The position numbers and the translations under genes were made by a program. The notes under the pieces are model-generated. The model saw only the letters and a program-made list of their open reading frames with translations. It did not search any database and was not told the DNA's origin. A stretch of DNA of 64,000 nt, from contig CM029112.1 in assembly GCA_016859345.1 (NCBI GenBank), forward strand, positions 10,883,089-10,947,088. Direction: 5' to 3'. This DNA comes from Istiophorus platypterus. Taxonomy: Eukaryota; Chordata; Actinopteri; Istiophoriformes; Istiophoridae. Shown in pieces: positions 1-11,449 of this stretch (position 1 is its first letter; each line of letters begins with the position of its first letter).

Positions 1-1397
1 GAACTGTGGGCCTTACATTTCAGTGTTTGATTGTTTCCTAATTTGTGTGTCAAAAGACTTTAGACACTTTCTCCTGGGCTATATCATAATGAGAAAATGA
101 GGTGAATTACGTCAGAAACTGGGGATGTAAGATGGGGGAAGGCATATGGGATGGATAAGTAGAGTGCTGTTGGGGTAAAAAGAATGAGTGAGCAAGGGTG
201 GAAACAATCAACAGTTCAGATGGAAACAGGGGAATGCGACAGAGCCTTTTTCCATGAGTGCTTGCTCAAGGCACCAAGCGGGAGGGGCCGTAGGGGAGCA
301 GGATCAGTCAAAGTGTCCCTTCAGTGGCATGTCCCCTCGGGCAGTGTCCTTCAATAATCCTGGCCTGCCCTGTATGGAGTTGGGGTGCCCCACGTAGACA
401 CAAGGCTGGGGCGTAAATGCTCGCACATTGGCAGGAGGGCAGTCAGTCAGTCAGAAAGACAGTGCCCCACTCCTTTGTAATCTGGAGCTGAAGGCCTTTA
501 GCAGTTTGTTACTTTGATAAAAGTTTTCTTGCTTGGCGCGAACATCACCATATGTGCAAATCTTTGTTTCCTTAGTTGAAAAGTTCAAGGTCCAACAGTC
601 TTTCAGTTCACCAGAATCTTTATTTGAGCATAGGCACACACCTTCCATTTCCCCAGTAGGTCCTCTGCCCTCTCCGACTCATCGTCCACACAGATGCCAA
701 TAAGATCCTGTTGGACTCAAGTTCCACTCTCCCATTGCGTAAAAAAAGCCCCCAACACATTGCTGCGGTGTCACAGGACGAGTGAATGACGCTGGCCGCT
801 GACGTGGGTGCGTTGCTCTTTCAGCTGGGTGTCAGGTTGCCGTCTTTGGCCCAGTTCTGGCCTCTTGGAGAGTCACCTGTCCTGGCAGGAGGAATGCTGT
901 GACTGACGTGCCTGGTGACGCCAGCACCGACTCCAGCAGCAGCTCTGCATAGCATGTTGGCTGGCTGCGCAAGCTCCCACTATGACTGCTAGTGAGTGAG
1001 GACTGCGAGCGCCATGTATCTGGGAGTGTAAATATGCATGCAGTGTGCAGTGCATATTTGTGTGTGTCTCCTCTGAGGTTGTTTTGACACTGGACACCTG
1101 CTGTCTGACGATAAAAGAGCGTGTGAAGCATCGTTGATCCCTCCTTGCCAATCCAAACCGGTCCAAGCCATACAGACTAAACAGTTCCTCAGCATCCTGT
1201 CTATCTGTCCTTCAACTCTCTGATTTCTCAGCCCAAGTTCTCTCCGGTTTTAGCTGAGCCAAATTTTGCAATAAAGAATAGAGGGGATTTGGCAAAGGGT
1301 GGAGGTGAAGAGCTGGCTTCTTTTAGCCAACCCTTGAGCTTCCAGTCCTGGGTATATCTCTGCTATCAAGTTCCTATAGCTGTTTTCCTCATCTACC
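1..1397. other. 3' flank / probable 3' UTR of tmem100-like gene
   Basis: No coding exon is recognisable here on either strand. The stretch follows the stop codon of the minus-strand tmem100-like gene, so much of it may be its 3' UTR. A minus-strand AATAAA (TTTATT on the plus strand at 619-624) is one possible polyadenylation signal, about 770 bases after the stop. Short open frames at 832-1195 overlap each other in several frames and have no family resemblance. Confidence 0.4.
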
Positions 1398-1787
1398 TCA
1401 CAGGGGACACTGCTCAGAGGTAAATGAGCCCCCCTCTTTCTTTTTCCTTTTCTTTTTCTTATGGACAGTCCAACAGGCAGTGGCCGTCAGCAACAGTAGA
1501 AGTCCCATAATAAGTAGCACCACTGACACCACTTTAGTCTGAGGCAGATCATTATAGCTGTAGGTCACCCCCGTTCCTGCTACACCGATCACCAAAGAGA
1601 TGATTCCAAAGGGAAAAATGCAACGGTACCAGGACTTCTCCATGCCTCCAGTGGCCTGGGACAGACGCTCCAGAGAGGAGAGCACCTCAGGGACTTTGGC
1701 ACCACCGGCCTCCAGTGCCTGTCCCTCCTGCCCTGAGCTGCTCTGGGGCTGAGGTTGGCATGCCAGGTGGCCCGTTGTACAGCCCAT
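1398..1787 (-). CDS. tmem100: transmembrane protein 100 (TMEM100) family, single coding exon
   Basis: The 129-residue protein has two hydrophobic segments (about 57-76 and 86-106), a short loop with YSYND, and a lysine-rich cytoplasmic tail (about 110-117). The first segment follows GGMEKSWYRCIFPF, which lines up with the GGAELSCYRCIIPF region of mammalian TMEM100, and ACW at 104-106 matches its second-segment end. Length is close to the mammalian 134. TMEM100 is a small membrane protein linked to BMP9/ALK1 signalling in vessels and to TRPA1/TRPV1 in sensory neurons; that role is family knowledge. The start was set at the ATG at 1787 (A at -3, G at +4); the open frame continues upstream only through a GTG codon. 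A strong polypyrimidine-AG acceptor ends at 1857, so the coding exon probably begins at 1856 and an untranslated exon lies near 1982-2055 (donor GTGAGT at 1981-1976). Fish carry more than one tmem100 paralogue; which one this is cannot be told here. Confidence 0.85.
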   Translation of the reverse strand: MGCTTGHLACQPQPQSSSGQEGQALEAGGAKVPEVLSSLERLSQATGGMEKSWYRCIFPFGIISLVIGVAGTGVTYSYNDLPQTKVVSVVLLIMGLLLLLTATACWTVHKKKKRKKKEGGSFTSEQCPL

Positions 1788-2080
1788 CCTGATGGTGTGG
1801 GCTGATGGATCCTGAAACCAGGCTGCAGCGTTGGCTTCCTGGATCACGATCGGAGACTGAGAAAGGCAGAGAAAGAGAGAGAGGAGAAGGAGGTCTATAT
1901 GAGACTGGAGAAATGCCTGGAGCGGGAATGGCTGGAGCGTGTCAGATGAAGGCTTCTAAGTCAGCGCTGAAATCCACTCACACTTTCCCCTTCTCTCCTC
2001 CCCTCTCAGGGTGTTTCCCTGCACACTGGCTTTTGGCTCTCTGGCAGCACATTGTACACTGCTGAACATAGTGATGGGGA

Positions 2081-2167
2081 ATATATAAAGGACCAGAGGG
2101 GGCGGAGCTATGGAAGAAAAATGGGGAAGTCCATGTGCTCTGATTGGACTTCTTTTGTGTGACGTCA
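2081..2167 (-). promoter_or_regulatory. Candidate core promoter of tmem100: CRE, CCAAT, GC box and TATA-like element in minus-strand order
   Basis: Reading toward the gene: a full cAMP-response palindrome TGACGTCA at 2160-2167, an inverted CCAAT (ATTGG on plus) at 2143-2147, a GC box GGGGGCGGAG at 2098-2107, and an A/T element ATATATAAAG at 2081-2090. Spacing puts a start site near 2050-2060, with CCAAT at about -90 and the GC box at about -45, a textbook arrangement. It lies just upstream of the inferred untranslated exon 1. The elements are seen; their use is inferred. The A/T element could also be read on the plus strand. Confidence 0.55.
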
Positions 2168-5100
2168 AACATTGAAGCAGGGAGAATAGAGGTTGATGAA
2201 GCACAGGAAGGGGGAGGGGAAAAGAGTTAACTGCTCCCTCTTGTCTTTATCTCCCCATTACTGCCTCTCTATTGCTGTCTTTTTTTTTCTTGTTTGTTGT
2301 TCAGCAGTACAGAACCTACCCTGAGGAATACAAAAACCTGCTGCTGCCTGTGAATTAGAGAAGAGAGGGGAATCCTTCAATATTTGAGATTCGAAAGCTA
2401 CTTTTTCCATATACTTGGACGGGGCGTCTCCCCCCGCACTGCAACAACACAGATGTGTCACCTCCATATCACAATTATTAGTTAATGGTGCTCTCATTAA
2501 ACCCAACCAGGTCTTGTGTGGAAATCAACGCCAAACAGAAATCCTACGACCACCCCCACAGTCCTCCTTTTGTGTGTACACAGATACCTGAACCAATTGT
2601 GGGGGAACATTGAACATACGGTGCCTCTATAAGGAAAGTGTAAATACAGAAAATGAGCATGGCCATATGTGACAAGAGGACAGTCATGAGAAATGTAAAC
2701 AGCCCCCGCTCATTTCCCACCCACAGACACTGCTGGTGCCGGTCCTCACTGAATGGAAGGGGACCTAGTAGTAGTTAATCCCTAGTATGATTGAAGAAAT
2801 CAATCAAGAGAGCTCTCTTTTCCTAAGCTTGTTAATCCAACTCCTCCACATCTGAAAAGCCACGTTAGGGAAGAATAGATGTGTGTACACAGCTGAACAT
2901 CTGTTTTTATCTGAAAGCATTATTGGATTCACCATGGCAACACTTTATCTTCATCTCCTCTTTTCTGTCCTTGCTTATTTGAAGATTGAAAACTGTGAAC
3001 TTAATATTGATTATGGCAATTTGTTTCTGAATAGTTTTGAGAGTTAAAATGTACCATTATCATCTATTGTATGAGAAAAAAAACGAGATTTGTTGAGACA
3101 ACAAGCCTCTTTGATTTTCATTCACGTTATTTTACCTCAATAATTATTTTACCTCAATACAGGTCTAAAAAGTTATCTCTTGAAACTTTGAAGGCACTGA
3201 AAAAATACTCCATTTCATCTTGAGTATAAAAAAGCAGAGGTGTGAGCAAGGGACAAAAATGCAACCGGTAAGTTGTGCATTTATAAAACACCAGTATGAC
3301 TTCAGCCTAACACAGGTTTTTTCTCATAATTAGATCAAAGGCTTGCTGCTCTCTAATGCCCACAAGGCACAAATGATCAGATTAAGAGATACCTAACATT
3401 CTCATATGAATGCTTAACATGCCTCTGTCTGCACAGGACAATTGCTCCTTAGTTAAGACACTGTATTCTCTGACTTCAGAAAATAGACAACTTGACAGAG
3501 GAAGCTGGCTAAGACCGGCTGAATGGTGGGGGAAATCGGATTAAAAAAAACTGCACCCTAACAGATGACCACGCTGGCTTCACAATCTCTGCTGTAGCTC
3601 CATTGTCAACAGAGCTGTAGATGAGCAAAAGAGGGAGTAAAAGAGGAAAAGTAAGGAATGTGTTTGTGAGGGTTGGGGTGCAAGATGAAAAAGATGTTCA
3701 GGAGCAATGGGGCATTTGAAGGAGGGAAGTGGATTCTTGGTAGCACTGTTTGGTTTCTGTGGATATGTACTTGGACTCCAGTGCCGCATTTGACTAAGGC
3801 TAATAAAAGTGAAAATAAAGAGGGTGGAAAAAGGTTGGACAAACAGGAGGGAATGTGTATGACAAACCAGAGGCTTTTCTTTTGCTTTCCTTGTGGAAGT
3901 ATGTGTGACATACAGCAGTGCTGGCGTAGGAAAGAAAACGATGCTTCTTCCGTGGAAAGTAAAATTTCTTTGGATCTTCCATTACATGACAAAAACACAG
4001 CGTGAGAAATATGGGACAAAGGCGTGAGACATGGGTAACCTGGGCAGGGCCGGGCCATGTTGGTGGGAGTGGAAAAGCTCCGCTGGTGACAGCCAGAGCC
4101 AGGCCACAGCTGATGTATGCAGGTCACAGGAAGGCTGAGATGCGTAGGCGCCTCTCCCACTGGGACCCATGTGTAGTGTTTACGTGCTCTCAAGGATGCA
4201 TCCCCGCCTCCTCCTTTACTAACTGATCCAAGACTGTATGGGCAGACCAGAAGCCAGCACCACGTTGCTAAAATTCTGTAGCAATGTCTTGGCTGCGATC
4301 CACAAGTGACGCTTATTGTGTCGAGACAGAGGAAGTGTTGTCAATGTGTGCGTATATCTCACTTAAGTCAGGGACAGATTTTTGAATTATTGTGCTCCTA
4401 TTGTTAGAGGTCCAGGTATCAGACATTCTGAGGCTGACACAATCATTTCCTTTTTATAATCGTCTTTTATTCCTCTCCTCAGGGAAAATACTTCATTTCC
4501 AACTCGTAGCGTGCCAAGAGCCGGGCTCTCAATTGTCTCTGTGAATCACCCGGCTTTGGCTGTGCATGTCCCTGCGTTTGTGTGTAGGTGAGGGTTAGTG
4601 CAGCAGGGCTCAAACACCCACGTCCTGCTGTGAAAACCCAGCGCCACCTGTCGCCCAGTCTGGCACAACCCGTGCCATCCACATGTCACCGTTGACACGG
4701 GTCCCTCTCGGTCTCTCTGAGCCCTCCAGCACCTTACGTACAGCCTCAGATCACAATTGTGGGGGGCAAAACTACGATTAACAATTTTCACAGATCGCAG
4801 ATGTAGTATTGGCCCACTGTGTTTTATCTATCATTCACTGTATGCCAGATTATTAAAGCCCAGCATGGAGATTAAAAAAAAATGAGGAGAAATACTACAG
4901 TAGAGTATTGGAAAGGAGTAGGGGGTTGGGTTGAGGTTGGGGGAGTTACAGTTCAATTTTTGCATTCCTTCTTTTTTCCTGTTAGGGTTGCAGGCCCTCA
5001 TTTGCCAGACAGTAGGAAGAAACTGGTACACATGGAAGATGAATCGGTAGTCATGGCTTCCCTGCTGTTTTCAGTGAAAGACAGGATTAAAATTGCATTA

Positions 5101-6136
5101 AATCTGTGACATCACTTTAATCCACAGACCAGTAGGCCAGTCATGAAACCCACTGATTAGTACCTATTACTTGTTAGCATATTATACAAAAAAACTAGTC
5201 TCAATTTGCCCTTGTAAATCTAGATCACACATTGAATCCAACTGAAAATGTATTGATTCATTTTGATGCGTCAGTAATTACTAAACAAGTGGTTAACATT
5301 AGTCACACCTAGTGCGTTCTGTGCTCACCTCTACTGAGAGTTGAGTGCCACCTGCTGGTGCAATATGTGCTGGGAAGACTCGATCAGTGACTCCAGGGCG
5401 AGATTTTCCATTAAACATTATTGAGAATATTAACTTTTATGTGGCAAGAATATAAAATATTACTTAAATATGAATATAGCAGTGAACCATTAAAAAACCT
5501 AAAATGTTCAAAATATTTATAAGATGGCCATCTGAGATTACGGAATGTAAAATCTATTCTCCACGTGTTAATATAATTTAGCAAATGTGATATACAGATT
5601 TATTTCAAAATTTATAAATTGTTCCAGTGAAAATCATGTCTTTCAAATTGGTGATTTTTAATATCTCAATGTTCCTTTACGGGTTGAAAACATTTTCTTG
5701 CTTCCAAAGCTAAATAAACCAATTTAAAACCCACAAAATTATCTGAAAAATCCAGTTTCGCGAAACTGACAACAGGGCTTTTTTTTTAGCTCATAAAAGT
5801 CTATGTTTTTGGAAATTCTTACATGACTTTCATAAGAAATTGACAAAATTGTATGTAGAGGCCCTCCACAGTCAAAAACAACATTAATGAAAGACGAATA
5901 ATGACAATCTTGTTATTTTCCAGCCAGTCAAGTTATTACATATCATCAGACACTGAACAGAGTCACCCCATATTAAAGGCATGTTATTCACAATTATGAC
6001 CTAGATTCTTGATTCAAAGACAAATATACTCTTGAGTTACCACTTTATTAGGAAAAAACTGTTTAGTATAAAACAATCCGTTATGACGGTCCTGAAATTA
6101 ATCTTATTTTTGTGAAGTGCTGTGAACTATTCTAGT
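2168..6136. other. Intergenic, no gene seen
   Basis: This stretch lies between the tmem100 promoter and the 3' end of tedc2. Open frames such as the one at 3606-4193 (minus) are low-complexity or have no family resemblance, and no spliced model could be built. The part from 5400 to 6130 is AT-rich and unstructured. Confidence 0.5.
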
Positions 6137-6142
6137 TTTATT
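6137..6142 (-). terminator. Candidate polyadenylation signal of tedc2
   Basis: AATAAA on the minus strand (TTTATT on plus), about 155 bases after the tedc2 stop codon at 6296-6298. The position suits a short 3' UTR. Cleavage was not verified. Confidence 0.5.
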
Positions 6143-6295
6143 GAAGTGTCAGAGAGGTATAATCAAACTGGTTTTGCACAGCGCTGCATTATACTCAGAG
6201 GTGTATATTAAATATGATTTCTCCTGAGTATATAATGGGGAAGGACAGAGTACTTCACAAACTGCTATGTCAGTGTGATACTGTATGTTCCATGG

Positions 6296-9200
6296 TCAAT
6301 CAGGCTCAGTGTCCCGGACTATGGCAGGGAAACGCTCCCCTCCTTCACCCAGCAGGGAGTACATGTCTCTCAGCATACTGGGGCTGGGACATCCAGGCCC
6401 AGTTGCGATAGATGAGAGCTGAGGGGACAGAGTGTCCAACAGAGCCTGTCACATAGAAGAAAGGACTGTCATCACATTATTTCTCAACAGTTATTGACAA
6501 GTACTCCTAAGATTGGCACGATCAAGTGTCTGACGTGCTTATATCATTTCAGGTGGTTGAAAAATACAACCCTTACCTGCTCGAGGTGAATCTCTTGTTG
6601 CAACAGTGCCACCCGCATCCTCAGCTGCTCCAGCTCTTGGAGCTCTGCCTCTGTTGTGTAGGTTATAGTTGGGGGCAGGGGTGCAACCATCCCATCTTGC
6701 CACGTGCTATTTTCCCCAGTGGGCAAAAGACAACCTCCCTCTGGCCTCCATCGATCCCATGCTTCCCACTCTGACGGAAAATACAGTTATTTTTAGAGTG
6801 CGAGCACGAGCAACCGTACCCTAAAACGTTTTTTTCTGCTCTACTGCCTCAGCTTTAAATAGCTAGGCCCTTGCCTTGCCACATCAGGATAGACAGCCTT
6901 AAAACTCCACTGTCAAAGGCAGGGGGATCTGTCGAGGCCGGGGAAAGTACTGATCTAACACCGAGGTTGCACTGCAGCTCTGTTTTTATTTTCCATAGGC
7001 CAGGACGGAGAGGCTGCATTAGCTCGTTAGCACACTACAATCGACAAAATCATTTTCCAAATAATGTTAAAGTGCATTAAATGACAAATTCCTCTCTGGA
7101 AAATAAAACATTCTGAAATAAAGTACTCTAGATTGGATGCATATGGTCGGAACACCAGATGGAAGCATGTGGGCTAAGCAGGAAATTAGAAATTACTGGA
7201 AACTTCTCTCTCACACAGGCTTTAGCAATATACTTTTACTGCACTGTAACTATAACTGACAAACATAAAAAAAACTCCTTTCAAGGTCATACGGTCATCT
7301 GAGTGGTGCGAATGGAAAGTCTCTGGGCATTTACCCTCATTATAATCGTATGGTTGGAGGTTATGGAATTCATGCAATGTTACGTACCAGTGATACTGAG
7401 TGAGTGAGACCCTGACACCCAGACATGATAATTCAAACAGAGCTTTGTAATCTTGGCAAACAAAGGGTTATGATTTCTCCACTCAGTGTCCTCTTTCTTA
7501 TACAAGTCTGTTATGTGTAATATATCATTTTATTATTTTTTTTCCTGGTCATGAGTATCTTCATATAACTAAAGTCAGGCTGACATGTAATTCGTTTAAG
7601 GGAAGCCACATAGTTTGAAACGGTAGGTTATGTTATGGTGAAACACATTTATAGTTACACAAGCAGCATTATTGCAGCAGAAGCAACTGGAGTTTTTCAG
7701 TTTGATAACATTATGTTAATTAGTCTTAGGTCTGTCATTGTCATGATTACAGAAAAGTTTTAAATGCTCATTCCCAGGTACTGAACGTCTCTGGCAAAGT
7801 AAAGCCTCAACAGCCATGTATCAATATAATTAGCTCTCACAGAGTCACTTCCTGCCAATTCCCTGTGCAGTTTCTTCCCAAATTATCATCTTCTCACCCA
7901 CACATGCCTGTAATCTATCTCTTCTTTCCTCTAAGGCTAATTTTGTGTGTTTGCATGTGCATTTACCCCGCTCTGTGGGTGCTTCTGGAGTTGGTTTGGC
8001 CAAAACCTCCTTTGTCTGGCAATGCTGGGTGAGGTCATGCCGTGTTTGAGTCAGCCTGTTGACCGGAGCACTGGTCTGACGCGGCTGATCCTTAGGGAAC
8101 TACAGGGATCAGAGGGACATGGTCTAGGACAACACACTAGATATCCAGGCTGTCAAAGTGTATTATTTAAATTTGTTCCGAAATATGCTCTGCTAATTTC
8201 CTATAGCTGGTTAATCACTAGTTGTGTATCTCCAACTGACTATATTCCCAAGTTCAACATTACACAGCACGGAAAAACATGTGTGAGGGTTCCCAGAGCA
8301 ATTTGATGGGCTTCAATAGAAAAAGGAAGGATACCGTAGCTCTCATTCTCTCCATGAAGCGACTCCTCCCAGGCACAGGTTTCCTTTGTAGGGCAATAAC
8401 TTCATCCCACAACCTAAAGATAATGTAGAGAGGGAAACTTACTGCCAAAGCAAAATTGTGTTTTAAGTGTAATATTTTCACACGATTACAAGATCAATTT
8501 TGTCCACCTGTTTTGCTTTCTCCTCAAAGATTTCCATTTTGTTGTCTCCTCAGAAGTTATCCTGCCATAAATCAAAGGGAAACAGAAACATTATAATAAC
8601 ACACCTCTTCCATCTGTGACTGACAAAGAACGGTTATTGTTTTGTGTAAAAACATACCCAATGTGTTGAAGCAGACTATGAGCCCCAGAGTCTTCAGTGT
8701 GTGGAAAAGGCACTTTGTTATTTGAGGAAGGTGTGGCGATAGCTGCAGCGTTTCCCAGATCACCACTCAGCATGCTGCTTTTAACAGTCTTGTTTTTAGA
8801 CTGCAAGGCTGAGATGTGATCAAGAGAGCCAGATGCTGAACCAGCTTTCTGCAGTTTCCTAGCTTCCTGGTGATGCACAACATCAGCTGATGAGACAGGA
8901 TGCTTCCGGATTATGCTTCTATAATTTGTGGATTTGGACTGTCTGGGATTGCTGCTAGCTGAGGGTCTTGACCCTTGTGTTGAGGAGACTAATGATCCAG
9001 GTTTTGATTTAGAGGTTGATCTAATGGTTATTTGACTGTCTTTAGATGGTGCATATGACTGTGTTACATCTTTTGATCTGACAACTGAAGAGCCCACGTC
9101 CTTTCGAGATGCAGATTCCTTGTTTCTATGTGGTTCTTTCTTAGATGTTTCTGTGCCAGTGCGTACCCAAAGGGCTTTCTCCAGTGCTCGCTCAAGCAAG

Positions 9201-11016
9201 TCGATATCTTCCTTTTCCCCTGGTGAGGTACTTGTGTCTGAAGATAGCAGAATGGAAACATGTGGTTACAGCTTAGTAATTTTACCATTTATCCTTTGTT
9301 TAAGCAATAAGTCTCTTTAGATACATTATCTCTATTACAAGAGAGACCAAAATTGGTTAGTTAAAACATTATCTACACTATTCATGGATGGCACAATTAA
9401 ATAGGACCTGAAAAATAGTCAGAGAATTGTTACTATTTAAAACATTTACAGTCATTACAATATAAATGACTGCCCTTATCTCTCTCTACTCAAATACATT
9501 AACTAAAATGCTAAAAATCTATCTTACATTGCAAGGGAAAACAGATAACATTTTTAAATTAGCCTTTGAGACTTATTTTCTAGTTATTTTTTCCTGTTTA
9601 TCAACAGAACTTGTCCCCAATGAATATTTTTTTAATTACCTGTAGCAGCAACATCTGCACATTCTGACTCCTCAGAGTCTGTCTTGGGTCGAGATGTTCT
9701 GTGGAAAAACACTAAATGTGACTACTGAACCAAATTAACCACAAGGAGCAAAATTGAGCAAACTTTAGCAACAGTAGTATACATTACATAATAATAATAA
9801 TTAAAAAAAACTAGTTGTTAATTGGATATCATATATATAGATATCAAAAATAATTAAAAAAAACAAACACAAACAACAGATACATTTGATAGTATTAGTA
9901 TTAATTATAGTGTTGTTATAATAAATCTTATAGTGGTCTCTGGGATGTGGATGGGTGTGATTGATGGTGACACAAACTTTGAGCTGAAATGATTAAAAAA
10001 AAAAAAAAAAAAAAAAATTATATAATTTAACTAAAAAAAAAAAAAAAAAAAAAAAAAATAAAAGTAAAAAAAGAAACTTTGATGATTTTGATGAAATTTT
10101 TTAGTTCTCTGATATACTCTGTTTTTTGTTTTTTTTTTTTTTTTTTTTTTACGACCAAGCGTTGAATAGATTGAGAAAAACAATGAATTGAATTACGTAA
10201 AAAAAAAAACATTAGTTAGTTTAAACCCTGCACAAATTGTACTTCAGTTTTAGCGACCACCTTTGTGCAGTGCATTAAAACACATCGGACAGTACTACTG
10301 GCATAACCAAAATATAAGACGTAACCAAATTCAACACAAATCTGTCTTTACGTCCAGTGTGTGTGTTTTCACCGACCAACGCTGAGCTGCATCGTGCTGA
10401 AAAAGGCACTGCTGGGATTCGAACCCAGGATCTCCTGTTTACTAGACAGGCGCTTTAACCAACTAAGCCACAGCGCCGGATGAGTGCTCGTACGCGGAGG
10501 GGTTCAATTTATCCGGTGGGTCCTCGAACTTGTTGACGATAGAGAAAATAGTTTATTACTAAAAAAACAAGGGACCGAAGAAAAGGCCTGAGGTCGATCC
10601 CGGTCTCTCTGACTGTTTAAGGGCAAATTAGCCCCAGTATCGCATGAGAGGTTTAACACGTGACTCGTGGTGCGAACTGGGTCTGAGAAAACACACGATC
10701 CAGCATTGGCACCTATTACGTTTTGCAGGCACATAACAAAACGTTACCTTACATACTAACAGTATGGAAATAAGTCGTCTTTGATGGTAAAATGTTTTTT
10801 TGTGGTTTTAAACTTTAAAATTAATCTATTTTCCTACGTAAACGAGACACCGGGCACAAGTGAAGGCTCCGACCAAACAGCGAGGTTAATAACTTAGATG
10901 CACGGTACTTACAAGGTCTGTAATATTTCTCTGTAGAACTGATTACTCTCATTAACCTTGGCCTGCTGAGCTTTGCATGACTTGATAGCCTGCTCAACCG
11001 CGGACAGCAGTGACAT
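6296..11016 (-). CDS. tedc2: tubulin epsilon and delta complex protein 2 (TEDC2, C16orf59), 7 coding exons, 432 aa
   Basis: Exons (minus): 11016-10913, 9698-9640, 9237-8658, 8413-8335, 8099-7967, 6770-6577, 6445-6296. All introns are GT-AG and phases agree throughout (1299 nt). Family knowledge: with TEDC1, TEDC2 binds delta- and epsilon-tubulin and is needed for stable triplet microtubules in centrioles. The call rests on LERALEKALWVR (start of the large exon), matching the human LTQALEKAVRVR block; HIGLWDEVIALQ; the conserved LEQLRMRVALLQQEIHLEQ block, matching human LKLRVAVLDQQIHLEK; and a C-terminal MYSLLGEGGERFPAIVRD, matching human SLLCEGGARVLTILRD. Length is almost the same as human (433). 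The N-terminus (MSLLSAVEQAIKSCKAQQ) looks helical. Residues about 90-230 are Ser/Lys-rich and probably disordered. Exon 8099-7967 is the least conserved and rests on splice signals and phase. Intron 1 contains a tRNA gene and homopolymer tracts. Confidence 0.9.
9995..10150. repeat. Cluster of A and T homopolymer tracts in tedc2 intron 1
   Basis: There is a run of 23 A at 9995-10017, an A-run at 10033-10058 and a T-rich run at 10122-10150. The second A-tract and the T-tract are complementary and about 65 bases apart, so a hairpin or slipped structure is possible. Such tracts may mark old poly-A tails of retroposed copies, but no body sequence was recognised. Confidence 0.8.
10400..10404 (-). 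terminator. RNA polymerase III terminator of tRNA-Thr
   Basis: A run of five T on the minus strand starts at the first base after the tRNA 3' end, as expected for Pol III termination. Confidence 0.85.
10405..10477 (-). tRNA. tRNA-Thr (anticodon AGU), 73 nt, intronless
   Basis: The minus strand folds into a complete cloverleaf. The 7-bp acceptor stem pairs GGCGCTG with CAGTGCC (one G-U). The D stem is GCTT/AAGC, the anticodon stem CCTGT/ACAGG holds loop CTAGTAA (anticodon AGT), and the T stem CTGGG/CCCAG holds TTCGAAT. The A box (TGGCTTAGTTGG) and B box (GGTTCGAATCC) match Pol III internal promoters. It is nearly the same as the vertebrate tRNA-Thr-AGU I know. CCA is not encoded, as is usual in eukaryotes. 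It sits in intron 1 of tedc2 on the same strand. Confidence 0.97.
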
Positions 11017-11213
11017 GCTTGTGTCTGGACGTCTTAAATGTCTATTTTTTGTCGTGACAACACGGCTAGAAACGATCAGCCGACCGTCAAACTATCGGTT
11101 TGAAAACCAAATCAACGTCGGATAAGTTTACGAAACGTCCCGATTCGTCCCAGAGGATGCGGATTATATCACCGGTTGGAGTATTTGAGAATTAAAAAAG
11201 TTAACAACAGCTC

Positions 11214-11235
11214 TTTCGCGCTGTGAAGCGCGAAA
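11214..11235. promoter_or_regulatory. Inverted pair of E2F-type sites upstream of tedc2
   Basis: TTTCGCGC at 11214-11221 and GCGCGAAA at 11228-11235 form a perfect 8-bp inverted repeat with a 6-base spacer, about 200 bases upstream of the tedc2 start codon. TTTCGCGC is the classical E2F/DP consensus. Cell-cycle control would suit a centriole gene; that is inference. Confidence 0.6.
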
Positions 11236-11439
11236 AGCACATTTAACGGATGCGGAAGTCACATTTCTTTCTTGGTGCAAAAAAAAGAGTGAACGCGAAA
11301 CAATGTGCAAATGTTCGAGAAGATGAATAACGATGAATAACATCGATGCTCTTCTAAAGAATATATTTGCAATATGTGTATTAAACTATAAAGCACAAAC
11401 AAAACTCTTGATAGCTTTGACAACGGATAAGGTCTCTGT

Positions 11440-11449
11440 TCTCGCGAGA
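11440..11449. promoter_or_regulatory. TCTCGCGAGA core-promoter palindrome
   Basis: A perfect copy of the 10-bp palindrome TCTCGCGAGA, a known element of TATA-less, often divergent vertebrate housekeeping promoters. It lies 424 bases upstream of the tedc2 ATG in a locally CpG-bearing stretch and marks the likely outer edge of its promoter region. No coding exon was seen on the plus side to pair with it. Confidence 0.6.

Noticed and set aside
3606..4193. 195-residue minus-strand open frame upstream of tedc2
   Set aside because: Irregular composition with many Ser, His and Pro, starts inside intergenic DNA, and overlaps plus-strand frames of similar length. No domain or splice context.
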